Below, piece by piece: positions 22,989 through 33,357 of a stretch of DNA of 38,769 nucleotides (position 1 is the stretch's first letter; each line of letters starts with the position of its first letter). The notes beneath the pieces were generated by a model. The model saw only the letters and a program-made list of their open reading frames with translations, was not told where the DNA came from and did no database searches. The stretch is taken from the NCBI GenBank assembly GCA_000226015.1, contig JH153043.1, positions 53,061 through 91,829 of the forward strand, in the 5' to 3' direction. The position numbers and the translations under genes were made by a program. The DNA comes from Mnemiopsis leidyi. Its lineage: Eukaryota; Ctenophora; Tentaculata; Lobata; Bolinopsidae.

Positions 22989-23286
22989 CTGAAATAAATG
23001 TTTGTTTTGAAGTACATGTTTGTTTTGAAGTACATGTTTGTTTTGAAGTACATGTTTGTTTTGAAGTACATGTTTGTTTTGAATTACATGTTTGTTTTGA
23101 ATTACATGTTTGTTTTGAATTACATGTTTGTTCTGAAGTACATGTTTGTTCTGAATTACATGTTTGTTCTGAAGTACATGTTTGTTCTGAAGTACATGTT
23201 TGTTCTGAAGTACATGTTTGTTCTGAAGTACATGTTTGTTCTGAAATACATGTTTGTTCTGAAATACATGTTTGTTCTGAAATAAA
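22981..23286 (-). repeat. 18-bp splice-acceptor minisatellite, 17 units
   Basis: Seventeen exact-length 18-bp units (plus strand TGTTTGTTYTGAANTAMA). Read on the WDR44 strand, units 1 and 9-17 contain TTCAG/AACAAACA, a 3' splice-site pattern. Units 2-8 have TTCAAAAC, so they lack AG altogether. The first and last units share the best acceptor, TTATTTCAG. The frame is open throughout (22791-23360) as repeats of QNKHV plus L, F or I. Confidence 0.95.
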
Positions 23287-23415
23287 TTATTATGTAAATC
23301 TTGCCATGACAAAAACAGATCTAAGAAATCTAATGGGAAAGTGAAACTATTTGTTGCCATGGTAACAACAGATAAGAAATTTCATGGGGGGTTATTACAA
23401 CTTAGCGTTACCTAC

Positions 23416-23587
23416 CTTCAGATAATATTTCTCCACGAAGTTGTCCCACACAGATTTGAGCACCCAGATATTGATGTTTTTATCGTCCCCGGCACTTGCT
23501 AAAACTTTACCACCGGGCGACATCTTCATGACCCAGATAGCTTTCACGTGGGCCTTGTTTATTGACTGTAGCTCTATGACGTTGAAT
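23416..23587 (-). CDS. WDR44: WDR44-like exon: WD1
   Basis: Encodes FNVIELQSINKAHVKAIWVM, then SPGGKVLASAGDDKNINIWV and LKSVWDNF. This matches WDR44 IKVVQDLSGEHMGAVWTMKFSHCG-type sequence followed by LLASAGQDN and IWALK. Acceptor CACTCAG/ATTC and donor AAG/GTAGG fit the phase of both neighbours. Confidence 0.94.
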
Positions 23588-23723
23588 CTGAGTGGGATAG
23601 TAGAGGATATTAGCCGAAAAACTGTGATGTAAAATTTGTAGTAAGGGGTTAAAACTAATCTTTTTTAAATCTTTCAGAATAAAAAACAAGTAAAAAAACC
23701 GGAAAGCATTTCCTCTGACATAC

Positions 23724-23962
23724 TTGGCGTTCTCAACTTTATAGTTTTTGTAAGAAGGGTTGGGATAAACGGAGATATCTCCACTCTGAACCTCCCACTC
23801 GGCCGCACTTTCGTTCTCCTTCTTGTGTACTCGCATACTTTTGGAAAAGTTCTTCACTCCCTTTCCCACCCCCTTCATTCCCTTCATTCCTTTCTTAGCA
23901 AAGTTCTTCATCCGAGTCTTGGATTTGGAAGTTTCGGTCGTGGCTGTGTTACCGTGCTCGTC
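23724..23962 (-). CDS. WDR44: WDR44-like exon: basic pre-WD segment
   Basis: Encodes a Lys-rich helix region (KNFAKKGMKGMKGVGKGVKN) ahead of the first WD repeat. It corresponds in place and charge to the KKFLGKSVKRAKH segment of WDR44. Acceptor TTTTCAG/GACG; donor AA/GTATGT, leaving phase 2. Confidence 0.88.
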
Positions 23963-24108
23963 CTGAAAATGGGAGATTTTCGGTCTGATAAAATCCTGGT
24001 TTCTTCTTCCAGGGAATGGAACGTGTATACGACCGAAATTAAACCGAAAAGAACTAAAGATAGTTAATTTAGGATAAGACTACAGAGCCAGGCTGGAGAC
24101 TCACATAC

Positions 24109-24227
24109 TTCTATAGTAGCGATGGTAGATCTGGAACCCTGGATGTAGGAACTGTTATCACTGTCGCTGTCGTGGTTGGCGGCGTATCCGTACATTTCAG
24201 TCAGGTGTTTGGACAGGGGGTCTGCGT
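24109..24227 (-). CDS. WDR44: WDR44-like exon: acidic linker
   Basis: Encodes DADPLSKHLTEMYGYAANH followed by DSDSDNSS and an STIATIE end. WDR44 has a comparable NPLTLHIMRRTKEY...SDDEEK linker here. Acceptor TTACAG/ACGC joins the single G of the previous exon (Asp). Donor GAA/GTATGT. Confidence 0.85.
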
Positions 24228-25891
24228 CTGTAAGGCAGTGTTATCATTTGGGGTGGAGTGATACTAGGTATGACATGTCAGGGTGTCTGACAAATGGGTG
24301 GGGATATTACTGAGCTGACTTAAACTGGCGTGGATTAGAAGTTGGTAACTTGGGGTGTACGGAATAACCCTCCCCACTACCATTTCTACCTCCCTCACTA
24401 CCATTTCAGACGTTTTGCTAATATCTTAGGTACGGTTTTATCAAAGATTAGTCCACAACAGACAAACAAACTTTATAGGCTCTTTGCCCGTTGATGGATA
24501 TCACTATGAAAAATTATCAAATTAGGAATAATGAATATCACATTACTCTAGGAATTACAGCTCATTCGCGCCTAATAAAGAATTAAAATAGAGGACCTCT
24601 TCAGCCCATTTGCAGCCGCTGCAAGTCTCGAATAAGCTAAAAATAGAACAAGCCACGTAAAACACACTTTCGCTCTTTTCACACTGGAACTTTCTAAAGT
24701 TGCACGTCAACAATGAGTGACACTCCCACACAACTTCCAGACATTTTTCTGTCGCCAGACAGGATCTTACAGCTTCGTAACTTGTCGGGTCTCTTCTGTG
24801 TTTCTTGATGAGGTTTTGACGGTTGTTAAAGATACAGTGTCTGTGTCGCCCTCTAAATTAAGATATTTTGTGAAGAAATTGTTCTTAATGTCTGTGCAGT
24901 GTACCGGGAAGTCTATACTATGTAGTATATATCGTGTTGTACAATGGAATGTGACAAGTGATATACTTTTTTAGTGATTCGCGGAGTAATGACTATAATC
25001 TATATTCTATATATTTTGGCATGAACTGTCGCATAAATAGTTTTAGAGACTGCTTTTTGGTTGGTTTTGGCGGTTTTTTAATGTTTGAATCATTCATTCC
25101 TGCGATATCTTACAGAAATTCCAAACTTTAGTGGTCAAGTAACAGGATTTACATAATATGTTCATGTTAATTAATTACTTAACCAAACTAGAAAAAATTC
25201 CGGGACTGTCCTCATCTCCTTGAGTCTTGTAACACATTCCAGTGTCTTAGCTGTGTTTGTTGGTTAGTTCGTGCTAGTATTACGTTGTTTTTTGATAATT
25301 CACGTTAAATGAGTATTAATTTGTACGTATAATTAACATTTTTATTTTCGCTGCGAACGAATAAGTACGGATAATCTGCCTTCTTGATATTTGCTATCAT
25401 TGATTATCTAAATAGCTCAAAAATAAGGAAGCTTAAATCTGCTACGCACAGGGAATAGAAGTACAGTGTATGCCAGAAAAATTACCATCCCTGACCCTTC
25501 AACAACGCTGAATTTTAATCTTTTGCAATAAGTTAAACCGTCCACTTTCTAATATTTTCTAGAAATTTCTCACAAATTTACAATCCTAATAACAGCACAA
25601 ATTTAAGGCTCATTTTCACACTTTATTTTCGCGAAATACACGAAATACAGATAAAATTCAGTCTGCACTTGTTTGACGACTTATTTCTCTTTCTAAAGGG
25701 ACTTTCGTACATCTAGTCATAAAAAGTTTCATAGCATAAACTTGCATCGTTTGATTGTATTTTGAAGTGATTAAAGAATATTATATATGCTTTATATATT
25801 GCGTCGCTTCGATTGACTGCTTCATTTTGTGAGTTATGTCAATAGCACCGGAATGGTTCTGCTTGGATTCAAATTAACTACTCAAACCCAC
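24228..25891 (-). other. Intron of the WDR44-like gene
   Basis: About 1.7 kb without an open frame that I can support on either strand. AT-rich, no recognisable element. Confidence 0.6.
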
Positions 25892-25985
25892 CTTTTAAAA
25901 TATCCTCCATTTTATCCATCGTAGTAGTTTGTCCGGTATCTAAACATTTTATCGTCATCATGGCGAGTACTTCCTCTTCGTTAAA
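25892..25985 (-). CDS. WDR44: WDR44-like exon: EEVLAMMTIKCLDTG segment
   Basis: Encodes FNEEEVLAMMTIKCLDTGQT, then MDKMEDILK. This is the clear counterpart of the WDR44 LTDEEILASVMIKNLDTGEE segment, a family-specific block upstream of the WD40 domain. It identifies the gene as WDR44 rather than a generic WD40 protein. Acceptor TTTCAG/TTTA; donor AAAG/GTGGG. Confidence 0.93.
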
Positions 25986-26119
25986 CTGAAATTGTAGTTT
26001 CCTCAACAAACCGCGGACATAGCAATATGAATATGAAGATCAAAGAAATAAACGCGAAAAAAAAACAAAACAAAAGTTCGGTTCACGGTCATTCACAACT
26101 GAAACACATTTACAACTGA

Positions 26120-26170
26120 AACACGTGACTTTAAGAAAACACGTGACTTAAAGAAAACACGTGACTTTAC
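26120..26170 (-). repeat. 18-bp tandem repeat at a splice donor
   Basis: Three units of the form AACACGTGACTTTAAGAA lie in tandem immediately inside the intron after the Pro-rich exon. The copy nearest the exon contains the donor GTAAAGTCACGTG. Each unit has a CACGTG palindrome. Read through, they encode KSRVFF-like hexapeptides. Confidence 0.85.
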
Positions 26171-26295
26171 CTCCGGAGCTGGAGGGGGTTGAGGCCGAGA
26201 AGGAGGTGAGGGTCGGGGTTGGGGAGGTCGAGGAGGGGGTGCAGCTGCTACAGTTGGTTCTGATACTTCCGTCACACTAGAGTCGTCACCCCTGT
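26171..26295 (-). CDS. WDR44: WDR44-like exon: Pro-rich segment
   Basis: Encodes SSVTEVSEPTVAAAPPPRPP followed by further Pro/Arg/Ser residues ending PPPAPE. WDR44 has a PPPPTNFPPPRPPPP stretch in the same relative position, which binds SH3 or BAR-domain partners there. Acceptor CCCCAG/ACAG and donor GAG/GTAAAG agree in phase with both neighbours. Confidence 0.85.
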
Positions 26296-26542
26296 CTGGG
26301 GTTTGTTGGAGTTAGGCTAACGGCTTTACTCTGATTGCACGATCAAAGTTACTTTACCTATTCCATTTTAGAATATTTGTTATCAAAATTAACCAAGGTG
26401 TCAGTCCATGGAACCTCTTGTCTGAGGACATGTCGAGTTTCTTGGAGATGACCAAATTTTATACAGTCACGTGATAACTCTACAAGAGTCTGTAGGACCT
26501 GGTATTTACATCCCACAAGAATAGTAGCCGCTACAACAGTAC

Positions 26543-26734
26543 CTGAATCAGGAGTCATAGAGGTGGTTCGAGCTGAAGCGAAGGAGTCGTTTCTGGAGTT
26601 GTCCTTGAGGGGAGTCATGTCGGGGGTGCGGAAGGGCGTGGCCGTGTGAGAGGGAGTACTCACTAGCGAGTCTGTTTTCTCCACATCCAGTGTTAGGTCG
26701 AACTTGGACGGCATCTCACGGTTTGTTGAGAGTT
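26543..26734 (-). CDS. WDR44: WDR44-like exon: N-terminal disordered segment
   Basis: Encodes MPSKFDLTLDVEKTDSLVST, then TPFRTPDMTPLKDN and a Ser/Thr-rich end, a plausible counterpart of the low-complexity N-terminal part of WDR44. Acceptor TTTTCAG/AACTC; donor TCAG/GTACTG leaves G that joins AC of the next exon (Asp). The frame stays open another 60 codons past this donor, so a longer exon or retained intron is possible. The Met at 26715 may be the start, or earlier exons may exist. The FFAT-like N-terminus known in vertebrate WDR44 was not seen. Confidence 0.75.
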
Positions 26735-28684
26735 CTGAAAATTGCGTCTTTTACGTAACGTATCGAATCAGCGGGGGCGTTTTTTTGTTTGTTTGTTCGT
26801 TCGTTTGTGCGTTTACTTTAAAGTTAAGTGTCCAGATTCCAGGCCGATTAATCTAATACTTAAAGAAGGGGATAACTTTGCAACTGCATAACAGAAAGAG
26901 TCATTCTACATAACAATTATTTGTTCTACATTACAACCGCATATCATTGAATTTGAGTAGATCACGCCTTTTGCAAAGTGTAATATCATTATGAAAGGTA
27001 ATGTTTTCTTTCAGGCCATTTTGCCATCTAATGTAAATATTCCAAGTTCCAGCCAGAGCAAGATCCGATTCATTTTGACTAAATTGGGTGGGGGAGAAGG
27101 CTGGTACCAAATAACAGGGCACATTTTAATGTTTTTAAGACATCACAAATTTAACTAATTTATAAAACAACAAACAGAAAGCTGGGTTATCCAGTTTGTG
27201 AGGGGCTGTGTCCGGCCGTCTATCGGGACGATCGCTAAATTAGATTATGACTCTTAAATCGTCCGTTGAGCGCGGCGAGGGTTACATCTAATACAATTAA
27301 GTGTTACTGGGCTGCAGAGAAAGGGGGATGTGCTCTTCGACACGTATACTTTGGGATAATGATCCTCGTCTCACATATCTCTCTAGTTGGATCTAATCCT
27401 CCGTCACTAAACGGTCTTGTACTTAGTTTTCTTGCTGATGTTTGTTTTAGTTTTTTTGTATTGTTTTCACTTTGATCCAAACTCCTAAATAGTCCAATAG
27501 GAATTTCATCACGTCTTTGTTTCAAACTTGCCGGGCGAAAACACGCCCGTTTTTAACTACCACTAATGTTTAATCACGTCCCGTGTTTAATTACCTCCTT
27601 TATTCTAAAGTTTTATTATAAATAGGACGAAAAATGTCACCGCTTGCATCTCTTGACAAGGAATACAATCTGTTTACACATCTGGTCTCACGCTAAGTCA
27701 CGTGACACGTCACCATGGCAACCGTAACGGTCTAGTTTTCCCGCACTACCCCGGACAGTAGTAACATCTAAATAAGTCTACTTTCAGCATCCTGCTGCTC
27801 CATTACTTGTTAGGTACTACCTCCTTTCGGACACGGCCAGGGGCTGAGGAATGTAGCTGGAGAACTTGCTAGAGCGTGGTAGTTACAGTTCCACCTACGT
27901 TAGACGATGAGTGGTCTAACTACTCCGTTTTGTAGCGGTTTAGATATACCTCTGAGGGAGAGAGAGAAGTGGGACATGTCCCTGAAGATTGGTCCGATTA
28001 GCTGGACGGTGTAATTACTGGAGGAAATAAAAGTTTGACAAGCAATTAGTGAGCAGGTCGGAGTTACTCAATGTACGCTCAACATAGGCGAAGTTCTGGT
28101 TACAGCCCTCCTTCGTTCCACCTGGTAGTTCATACTGTGTATGATGTCAAATATTCGGGATTTTAACAGTCGCTCATTTCTTTATTTACACGTCTAAGTT
28201 ATTTCATTGCTCCGTTTACTTCTCAAGTATGTACCTGGAACATTTTCAGTAACTTTTCCCTTTAATCTGCATACTTTTATCTCCCATATCCGATACAGAA
28301 GGTGAGATTGATGCGGGAATACATGTCAAGGTTTAATTACTCAGATAGCAAGCTGCCTGTCATGCTTCTTGATGTTTGCTTGTTGCCAAAATATGTGTTT
28401 CGTTCTATCTGGTGGCTTGTGTTTAGCTTAAACACACCACACAGTCCTTGTTGGTCGTCAAATTGTACTTTGTTGTGTAACTCAGCTGTTTTTTTAATAC
28501 TCTGTACGGCGAACAGTTTGAATAGCTTGTAATGACACAATAAATTCAGGGTTGAACAACATGACAAGAATGACGTAAGAAGTTTAACTCCCACTCCATC
28601 TCCATTTAGGAGTCGTTCAGCTGCTCTCTCTTATTCTGCCGTTCGGGGCTCGTTCAGTCCTACTTAGTCTCTCTTCCTGCTGAG
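26735..28684. other. Stretch between WDR44-like N-terminal exon and sulfotransferase B
   Basis: No coding region that I can support. It should contain the promoter of sulfotransferase B and perhaps the 5' end of the WDR44-like gene. A TTTGTTTGTTCGTTCG tract lies near 26785. Confidence 0.5.
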
Positions 28685-30562
28685 ATGAACTTCAGGAAAT
28701 TCTTCCTCTGGATCTCGGTAATTTTTCTTGTTCATACAGCTGTTCTTGTCTGCTTCTTCCAAGACAAAATCGTGCAATTCAAACTCTTGTCGTCTGCTTC
28801 AATCTCCATCTCCAAGGATGGTGCGAGTGGTACTGATCATCAGATCGAGAAACTGGAGAAAATGTGGCAGGAGAAGTTGATTGAGGATTTGTTTAAAGGA
28901 ACTTTATCATCACCAGAAGAAGAAGGAACTTTAAGTCCAGATGAGTCAACAACTCTCGTGGCAAGGAAACATACCTTGACGCCTGAACGTCAGTTTTTTA
29001 GAGACACTGCCGGAGACCAATTTGCGGGGCAGAGATTGAAGAAGAGTTTTCAACAAGATTTGTCTGCTAACTTTAAACAACCTGCAGATCAAGATAAACT
29101 TTCCCAGTCTAATATCAAGGACAGAATTGCCGAGTTAATGCCGATGGGAGAACATTCAACTGTCCCAAGAGAACCAATAACACTCGAGCATCACGAGACT
29201 GAAACTGCTGCTAATTTTGGCGACAGAAATGAAGAGGAGCCAACTCAAGTACGATCCACAACGAAACTTTTACCAACTCAGGATAATCAGAACATTCTGG
29301 AATCAGAACAAAAAGTAGAGGAGGCTGGTATGGAGCTTGCAGAGCTGGTGCCCGAACAGCATAACAGTGCAGACAATGCACTCTTGCAGGGCCCAGAGGA
29401 AAAGACAGCTGCTAATATACAGGATGGCCGTGCATCCGAAGTAGAGGCACAGCCAGAACAAGATGTTGTAGTCGATGAGAAGGAGGCAGAGAAAGAGCTA
29501 GAGCAGGAAGTGAAAATAAGCAAAGATCCAGATGGAGAGACAGACAATTCAGCCGAGACGACACCTTTACCTAAACAACCTCAGATGGTGCTACTCCTAA
29601 CCGGAAGCCGACACGGCTCCACCTGGCTGATGGACATGTTGAGTGTGAGAGAGGAGGCAGTTCCAGTGTTTGAGCCTCTGAACAGTGCCCCCTTCCTCAA
29701 GATGTACGCAGTTTCCAGGGAGACCAGGGACGAGACACTGGCTATGGGGTACGACCCTGTCAAGTACGCTGATTGGAGGGAGGTCTATTTAGCCAGGATC
29801 TGTCTTTGTGACTGGCATGGTGTCATGGTCCCCAAGGAAAAAGACAGGCATTACCAATCTATTATGGGGTTAGGGTACAAGGCTAAACGTCTAGGAACTG
29901 ATTACAAGATGGAGTACAAGCAAAGCATGGAGAAGTGTTTAAAAGAAGAAAGCATGATGGTGCCTAAAACAATCAGATATTACAACATGACAACCTTGTA
30001 TAAAATCATAGATTTCGGGTGTGACAATTTCAAAGTAATACATCTAGTCCGAGATCCCCGTGCTGTCATGACCTCCCGTATGAGTGTATTTCACGAATTA
30101 TACGACGGAAACAAGCTGCTTGGAGCTCACATTAAAGACAAAGCAGGACAAGCCGGTTTCAATGAGTCGTATATGACAACAGCAGCGGACTGGATGTGTT
30201 CCCATCATCTGGAGAACTACAAGCTGGGGATGAACCCTCCACCTTGGTTGAAAGGTCGGTATAAAATGGTCAGGTACGAGGATCTAGCAGAGTTTCCTCA
30301 AGTTTGGGCCAGAGAACTGTTACATTTTATTGGTGTTAGTTACACGGCTAAATATAAAGAATATGTTTATAACACAACTCATGTGAAAGACAGGGGCAAG
30401 AAAGATGGAGGGTATTACGGAGTAGAAAGGCAGAGTATTGAAATGTTGGACAAATGGAAACAGAAACTTATCGAGCCTCATTGGAGAACCATTGAGAAAG
30501 TTTGTGCTGATATGATGAAAGCTTTTAACTATAAACCTACGTTTTCAAACGATGAAATATAA
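28685..30562 (+). CDS. Carbohydrate sulfotransferase B with long acidic stem
   Basis: An intronless frame of 625 residues, a type II Golgi membrane enzyme of the CHST1-7 type. A signal-anchor helix lies at about residues 7-25 (LWISVIFLVHTAVLVCFF). A stem of about 270 residues is unusually long and rich in Glu, Gln and Lys, with a coiled-coil-like start (HQIEKLEKMWQEKLIEDLF, 52-70). The PAPS 5'-phosphosulfate loop is SRHGSTW (308-314); EPLNSAPFLKMY follows. The 3'-phosphate site is HLVRDPRAV (453-461). The last about 100 residues are identical to gene A at the DNA level, while the stem start and the 3'-phosphate block are identical in places to gene C. It is tandem with C, same strand, about 1 kb apart. 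Acceptor sugar unknown. Confidence 0.92.
   Translation: MNFRKFFLWISVIFLVHTAVLVCFFQDKIVQFKLLSSASISISKDGASGTDHQIEKLEKMWQEKLIEDLFKGTLSSPEEEGTLSPDESTTLVARKHTLTPERQFFRDTAGDQFAGQRLKKSFQQDLSANFKQPADQDKLSQSNIKDRIAELMPMGEHSTVPREPITLEHHETETAANFGDRNEEEPTQVRSTTKLLPTQDNQNILESEQKVEEAGMELAELVPEQHNSADNALLQGPEEKTAANIQDGRASEVEAQPEQDVVVDEKEAEKELEQEVKISKDPDGETDNSAETTPLPKQPQMVLLLTGSRHGSTWLMDMLSVREEAVPVFEPLNSAPFLKMYAVSRETRDETLAMGYDPVKYADWREVYLARICLCDWHGVMVPKEKDRHYQSIMGLGYKAKRLGTDYKMEYKQSMEKCLKEESMMVPKTIRYYNMTTLYKIIDFGCDNFKVIHLVRDPRAVMTSRMSVFHELYDGNKLLGAHIKDKAGQAGFNESYMTTAADWMCSHHLENYKLGMNPPPWLKGRYKMVRYEDLAEFPQVWARELLHFIGVSYTAKYKEYVYNTTHVKDRGKKDGGYYGVERQSIEMLDKWKQKLIEPHWRTIEKVCADMMKAFNYKPTFSNDEI
30233..30545 (+). 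repeat. 313-bp identity tract with sulfotransferase A (inverted copy 2)
   Basis: Matches 12599-12911 without a single mismatch in reverse complement. It ends within a few codons of the stop of gene B. Confidence 0.95.
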
Positions 30563-30774
30563 CTTTTGGAATTTATTTAGAATTTATCGATTGATTTCTT
30601 TGACTCTGACTCCGAGTAAAAGTGCTGGCGTTGCTGTTTAACGTATGTAATGTCAAATGTCTTTTGCTAATCTAATATGTTATTGAATGCTGCAGAAAGT
30701 TGTATAACTGCTAATGAATACATATAATATTACCGTATGTCAAAAAAAGTGCACTATCTAAGTATACTAAACAG

Positions 30775-31011
30775 AGTTACACTGACAGTTACACTGACAG
30801 TTACACTGAACAGTTACACTGAACAGTTACACTGAACAGTTACACTGAACAGTTACACTGAACAGTTACACTGAACAGTTACACTGAACAGTTACACTGA
30901 ACAGTTACACTGAACAATTACACTGAACAGTTACACTGAACAGTTACACTGAACAGTTACACTGAACAGTTACACTGACAGTTACACTGACAGTTACACT
31001 GAACAGTTACA
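30775..31011. repeat. 12/13-bp minisatellite (AGTTACACTGAAC), about 18 units
   Basis: Lies between sulfotransferases B and C. Both ends carry 12-bp variants (ACTGAC) and the centre carries 13-bp variants (ACTGAAC), so the array expanded from the inside. Confidence 0.95.
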
Positions 31012-31599
31012 CCTGAATGCGGACTGCGGAGGTTCTTTAGGCACATACACCTTGCCTCGGGTTCTCTGTAGGTACTTGAACTTTAATCTGAGTAAAATAT
31101 CTTACACTTGCACTTGAACATGACACCCTGACAAATTCAGTAGCTCGGGTAGTGAGGTTCATCTATGGTATATTCTGATCAGTATACTTATAGGCCTCGA
31201 AGTTTGTTCGATGTTCAGAATATTTATATTTCCGTTGAGCAATTTTTAAGTTAAATCTTAAGAAGAAGCATTATGATGACGTCACATTTTGATTCCTTAC
31301 CCGTATCATATTACCATTTGCAGTGTATCGATTTATTAAAAAACACGCCTTAAAACAATAAGGCCGCCATAATCAGACCTATTATGTGTACCAGCCACCT
31401 GGGGCTGGAATAACACAATTTTGTATTCAGTATTTCACGGCATACAATTATATTTTGTTCCTAGTTCTCCACTGTTTGCTCCTTGATCATTATTCTGTTT
31501 GCAAGTGTGACCATGGCTGCATGAGCATATTTCGGCTATTCAGATGTCATTTCCTGTTTCAGTTGTTCAGGGTTGTAAAAATTTCCAGTCGACAACTGT

Positions 31600-33357
31600 A
31601 TGGGCTACCACCGGAGTTTACTACTGTGGTTATCGGCAGTTTTCTCAGCCTACATCCTTGTTTTAGTCTGCTTCTTTCATGATACTCTCATCGAATCTCA
31701 TTTGAATTTAAAGGTGAAGTCCAATTCTGTTTCAATCTCTAAAGATGCAGCAAGTGATGCTGATCATCAGATCGAGAAACTGGAGAAAATGTGGCAGGAG
31801 AAGTTGATTGAGGATTTGTTTAAAGGAACTTTATCATCACCAGAAGAAGAAGATGGAACTCTAAGTCCAGATGAGTCAACAACTCTCGTGGCAAGGAAAC
31901 ATACCTTGACACCTGAACCTCAGTTTTTTGGGGAAACTGTCGGAGACCAATTTTCGGGGCAGAGATTGAAGGAGAGTTTTCAACAAGATTTATCAGATAC
32001 CTTTAAACAACCTGCAGATAAAGATAAACTTTCCCAGTCTAATATCAAGGACAGACTAGCTGAGTTAATGCCGATGGGGGAACATTCTACGATGACAGTT
32101 CCAAAAGCTAGAGATCCAATAACTCTGAAACCTGGCGAAAACATTCTCACTGGTTCTGAAGGAAAGACTGATGAAGATTTGGAAACATCTAAAATAGTGG
32201 TACTCAAGACAATTGAAGAAAATATCGAAGATGATGATAAAAATATTGATCAGTCAGAGATTGAACAGATTGAAATTTCAGATCAAAATGTCCATGAGTT
32301 AGATACAGAGCCACAAGAGAGTGAGTCGAAGCGAGATATAAGAAATCCGACAATAACCAAAACAAGCAGTCCCAAGATGGTGCTGGTGATGACTCAAAGC
32401 AGACACGGATCTACCTGGCTGATGGACATGCTGAGTTACAGCCACCAGACTTTACCCGTGTTTGAACCTCTTAACAGTGTTCCCTTTCTCAAGATGTATT
32501 CTATCCGCAAGAGGGACTTGGACGAGTCAGTAGCTCTGGGGTATGACCCTGTCAAGTACGCTGATTGGAGGGAGGTTTATCTTGCCCGGATCTGTCTTTG
32601 TGACTGGTATGGCGTGAAAATACCTGGTGTCAAGGGAGATAAGCACTACGAGGGTATCAGAGGTCTAAAGTATAAGTCGTCACGGTACTCGACAGGTGTT
32701 ATTGACAAAGATAGATCGGTCAAGGAAGTTTGCAATGAAGAGGGAACTATGATGGTTCCTAAAACTATCAGATATTACAACATGACAACCTTGTATAAAA
32801 TTAAAGATTTTGGGTGTGACAATTTCAAAGTAATACATCTAGTCCGAGATCCCCGTGCTGTCATGACCTCCCGTATGAGTGTATTTCACGAATTATACGA
32901 CGGAAACGCTCTTCTCGGAGCTCAGATTCCAGTGAACGAGGGACAAGATGGATTTGACCAGGATTACATGACTACAGCAGCGGATTGGATGTGTTCCCAT
33001 CATCTGGAGAACTACAAGCTGGGGATGAACCCTCCACTTTGGTTAAAAGGTCGGTATAAAATGGTCAGGTACGAGGATCTAGCAGAGTTTACCGACAGAG
33101 TGACAAGGGAACTGTTAGACTTTGTAGGAGTGAACTACACGTCTAAATACGCGGAGTATGTGTATAATATAACGCACGTGAAGGACAGAGGGAAGAATGA
33201 TAATGGGGTGTATGGTGTGGAGAGACAAAGCAGGGAGATTATTGGCAAATGGAAAGAGAAACTTTTAGAATCGCACTGGAGAACCATTGAGAAAGTTTGT
33301 GCTGAATCGATGGAAGTGTTTAAATATAAACCTACTTTTGAGGATTTGGGCGATTGA
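31600..33357 (+). CDS. Carbohydrate sulfotransferase C
   Basis: An intronless frame of 585 residues with the same architecture as B. A signal-anchor helix lies at about 7-26 (LLLWLSAVFSAYILVLVCFF), and the coiled-coil-like stem start is shared with B. A long acidic stem rich in Asp/Glu/Ile (about 190-245) differs from B. The 5'-phosphosulfate loop is SRHGSTW (267-273), then EPLNSVPFLKMY, and the 3'-phosphate site HLVRDPRAV (413-421). The C-terminal RYEDLAEF block is present, but the last 90 residues diverge from A and B. The start is chosen by alignment with B; no upstream in-frame Met fits better. The last codons and 3' flank are tandemly duplicated just downstream. Probably Golgi polysaccharide or glycoprotein sulfation; acceptor unknown. 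Confidence 0.92.
   Translation: MGYHRSLLLWLSAVFSAYILVLVCFFHDTLIESHLNLKVKSNSVSISKDAASDADHQIEKLEKMWQEKLIEDLFKGTLSSPEEEDGTLSPDESTTLVARKHTLTPEPQFFGETVGDQFSGQRLKESFQQDLSDTFKQPADKDKLSQSNIKDRLAELMPMGEHSTMTVPKARDPITLKPGENILTGSEGKTDEDLETSKIVVLKTIEENIEDDDKNIDQSEIEQIEISDQNVHELDTEPQESESKRDIRNPTITKTSSPKMVLVMTQSRHGSTWLMDMLSYSHQTLPVFEPLNSVPFLKMYSIRKRDLDESVALGYDPVKYADWREVYLARICLCDWYGVKIPGVKGDKHYEGIRGLKYKSSRYSTGVIDKDRSVKEVCNEEGTMMVPKTIRYYNMTTLYKIKDFGCDNFKVIHLVRDPRAVMTSRMSVFHELYDGNALLGAQIPVNEGQDGFDQDYMTTAADWMCSHHLENYKLGMNPPLWLKGRYKMVRYEDLAEFTDRVTRELLDFVGVNYTSKYAEYVYNITHVKDRGKNDNGVYGVERQSREIIGKWKEKLLESHWRTIEKVCAESMEVFKYKPTFEDLGD

Noticed and set aside
22973..23344. Plus-strand frames with HVCFEV or KYMFVL repeats
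   Set aside because: Shadows of the 18-bp minisatellite; the minus frame is the one continuous with a WD40 exon.
23507..23911. Single 134-residue exon bridging the basic segment and WD1
   Set aside because: The frame after NAK reads through an intron (donor GTATGT at 23723) into a non-WD sequence. Splicing to the acceptor at 23588-23590 restores the WDR44 match.
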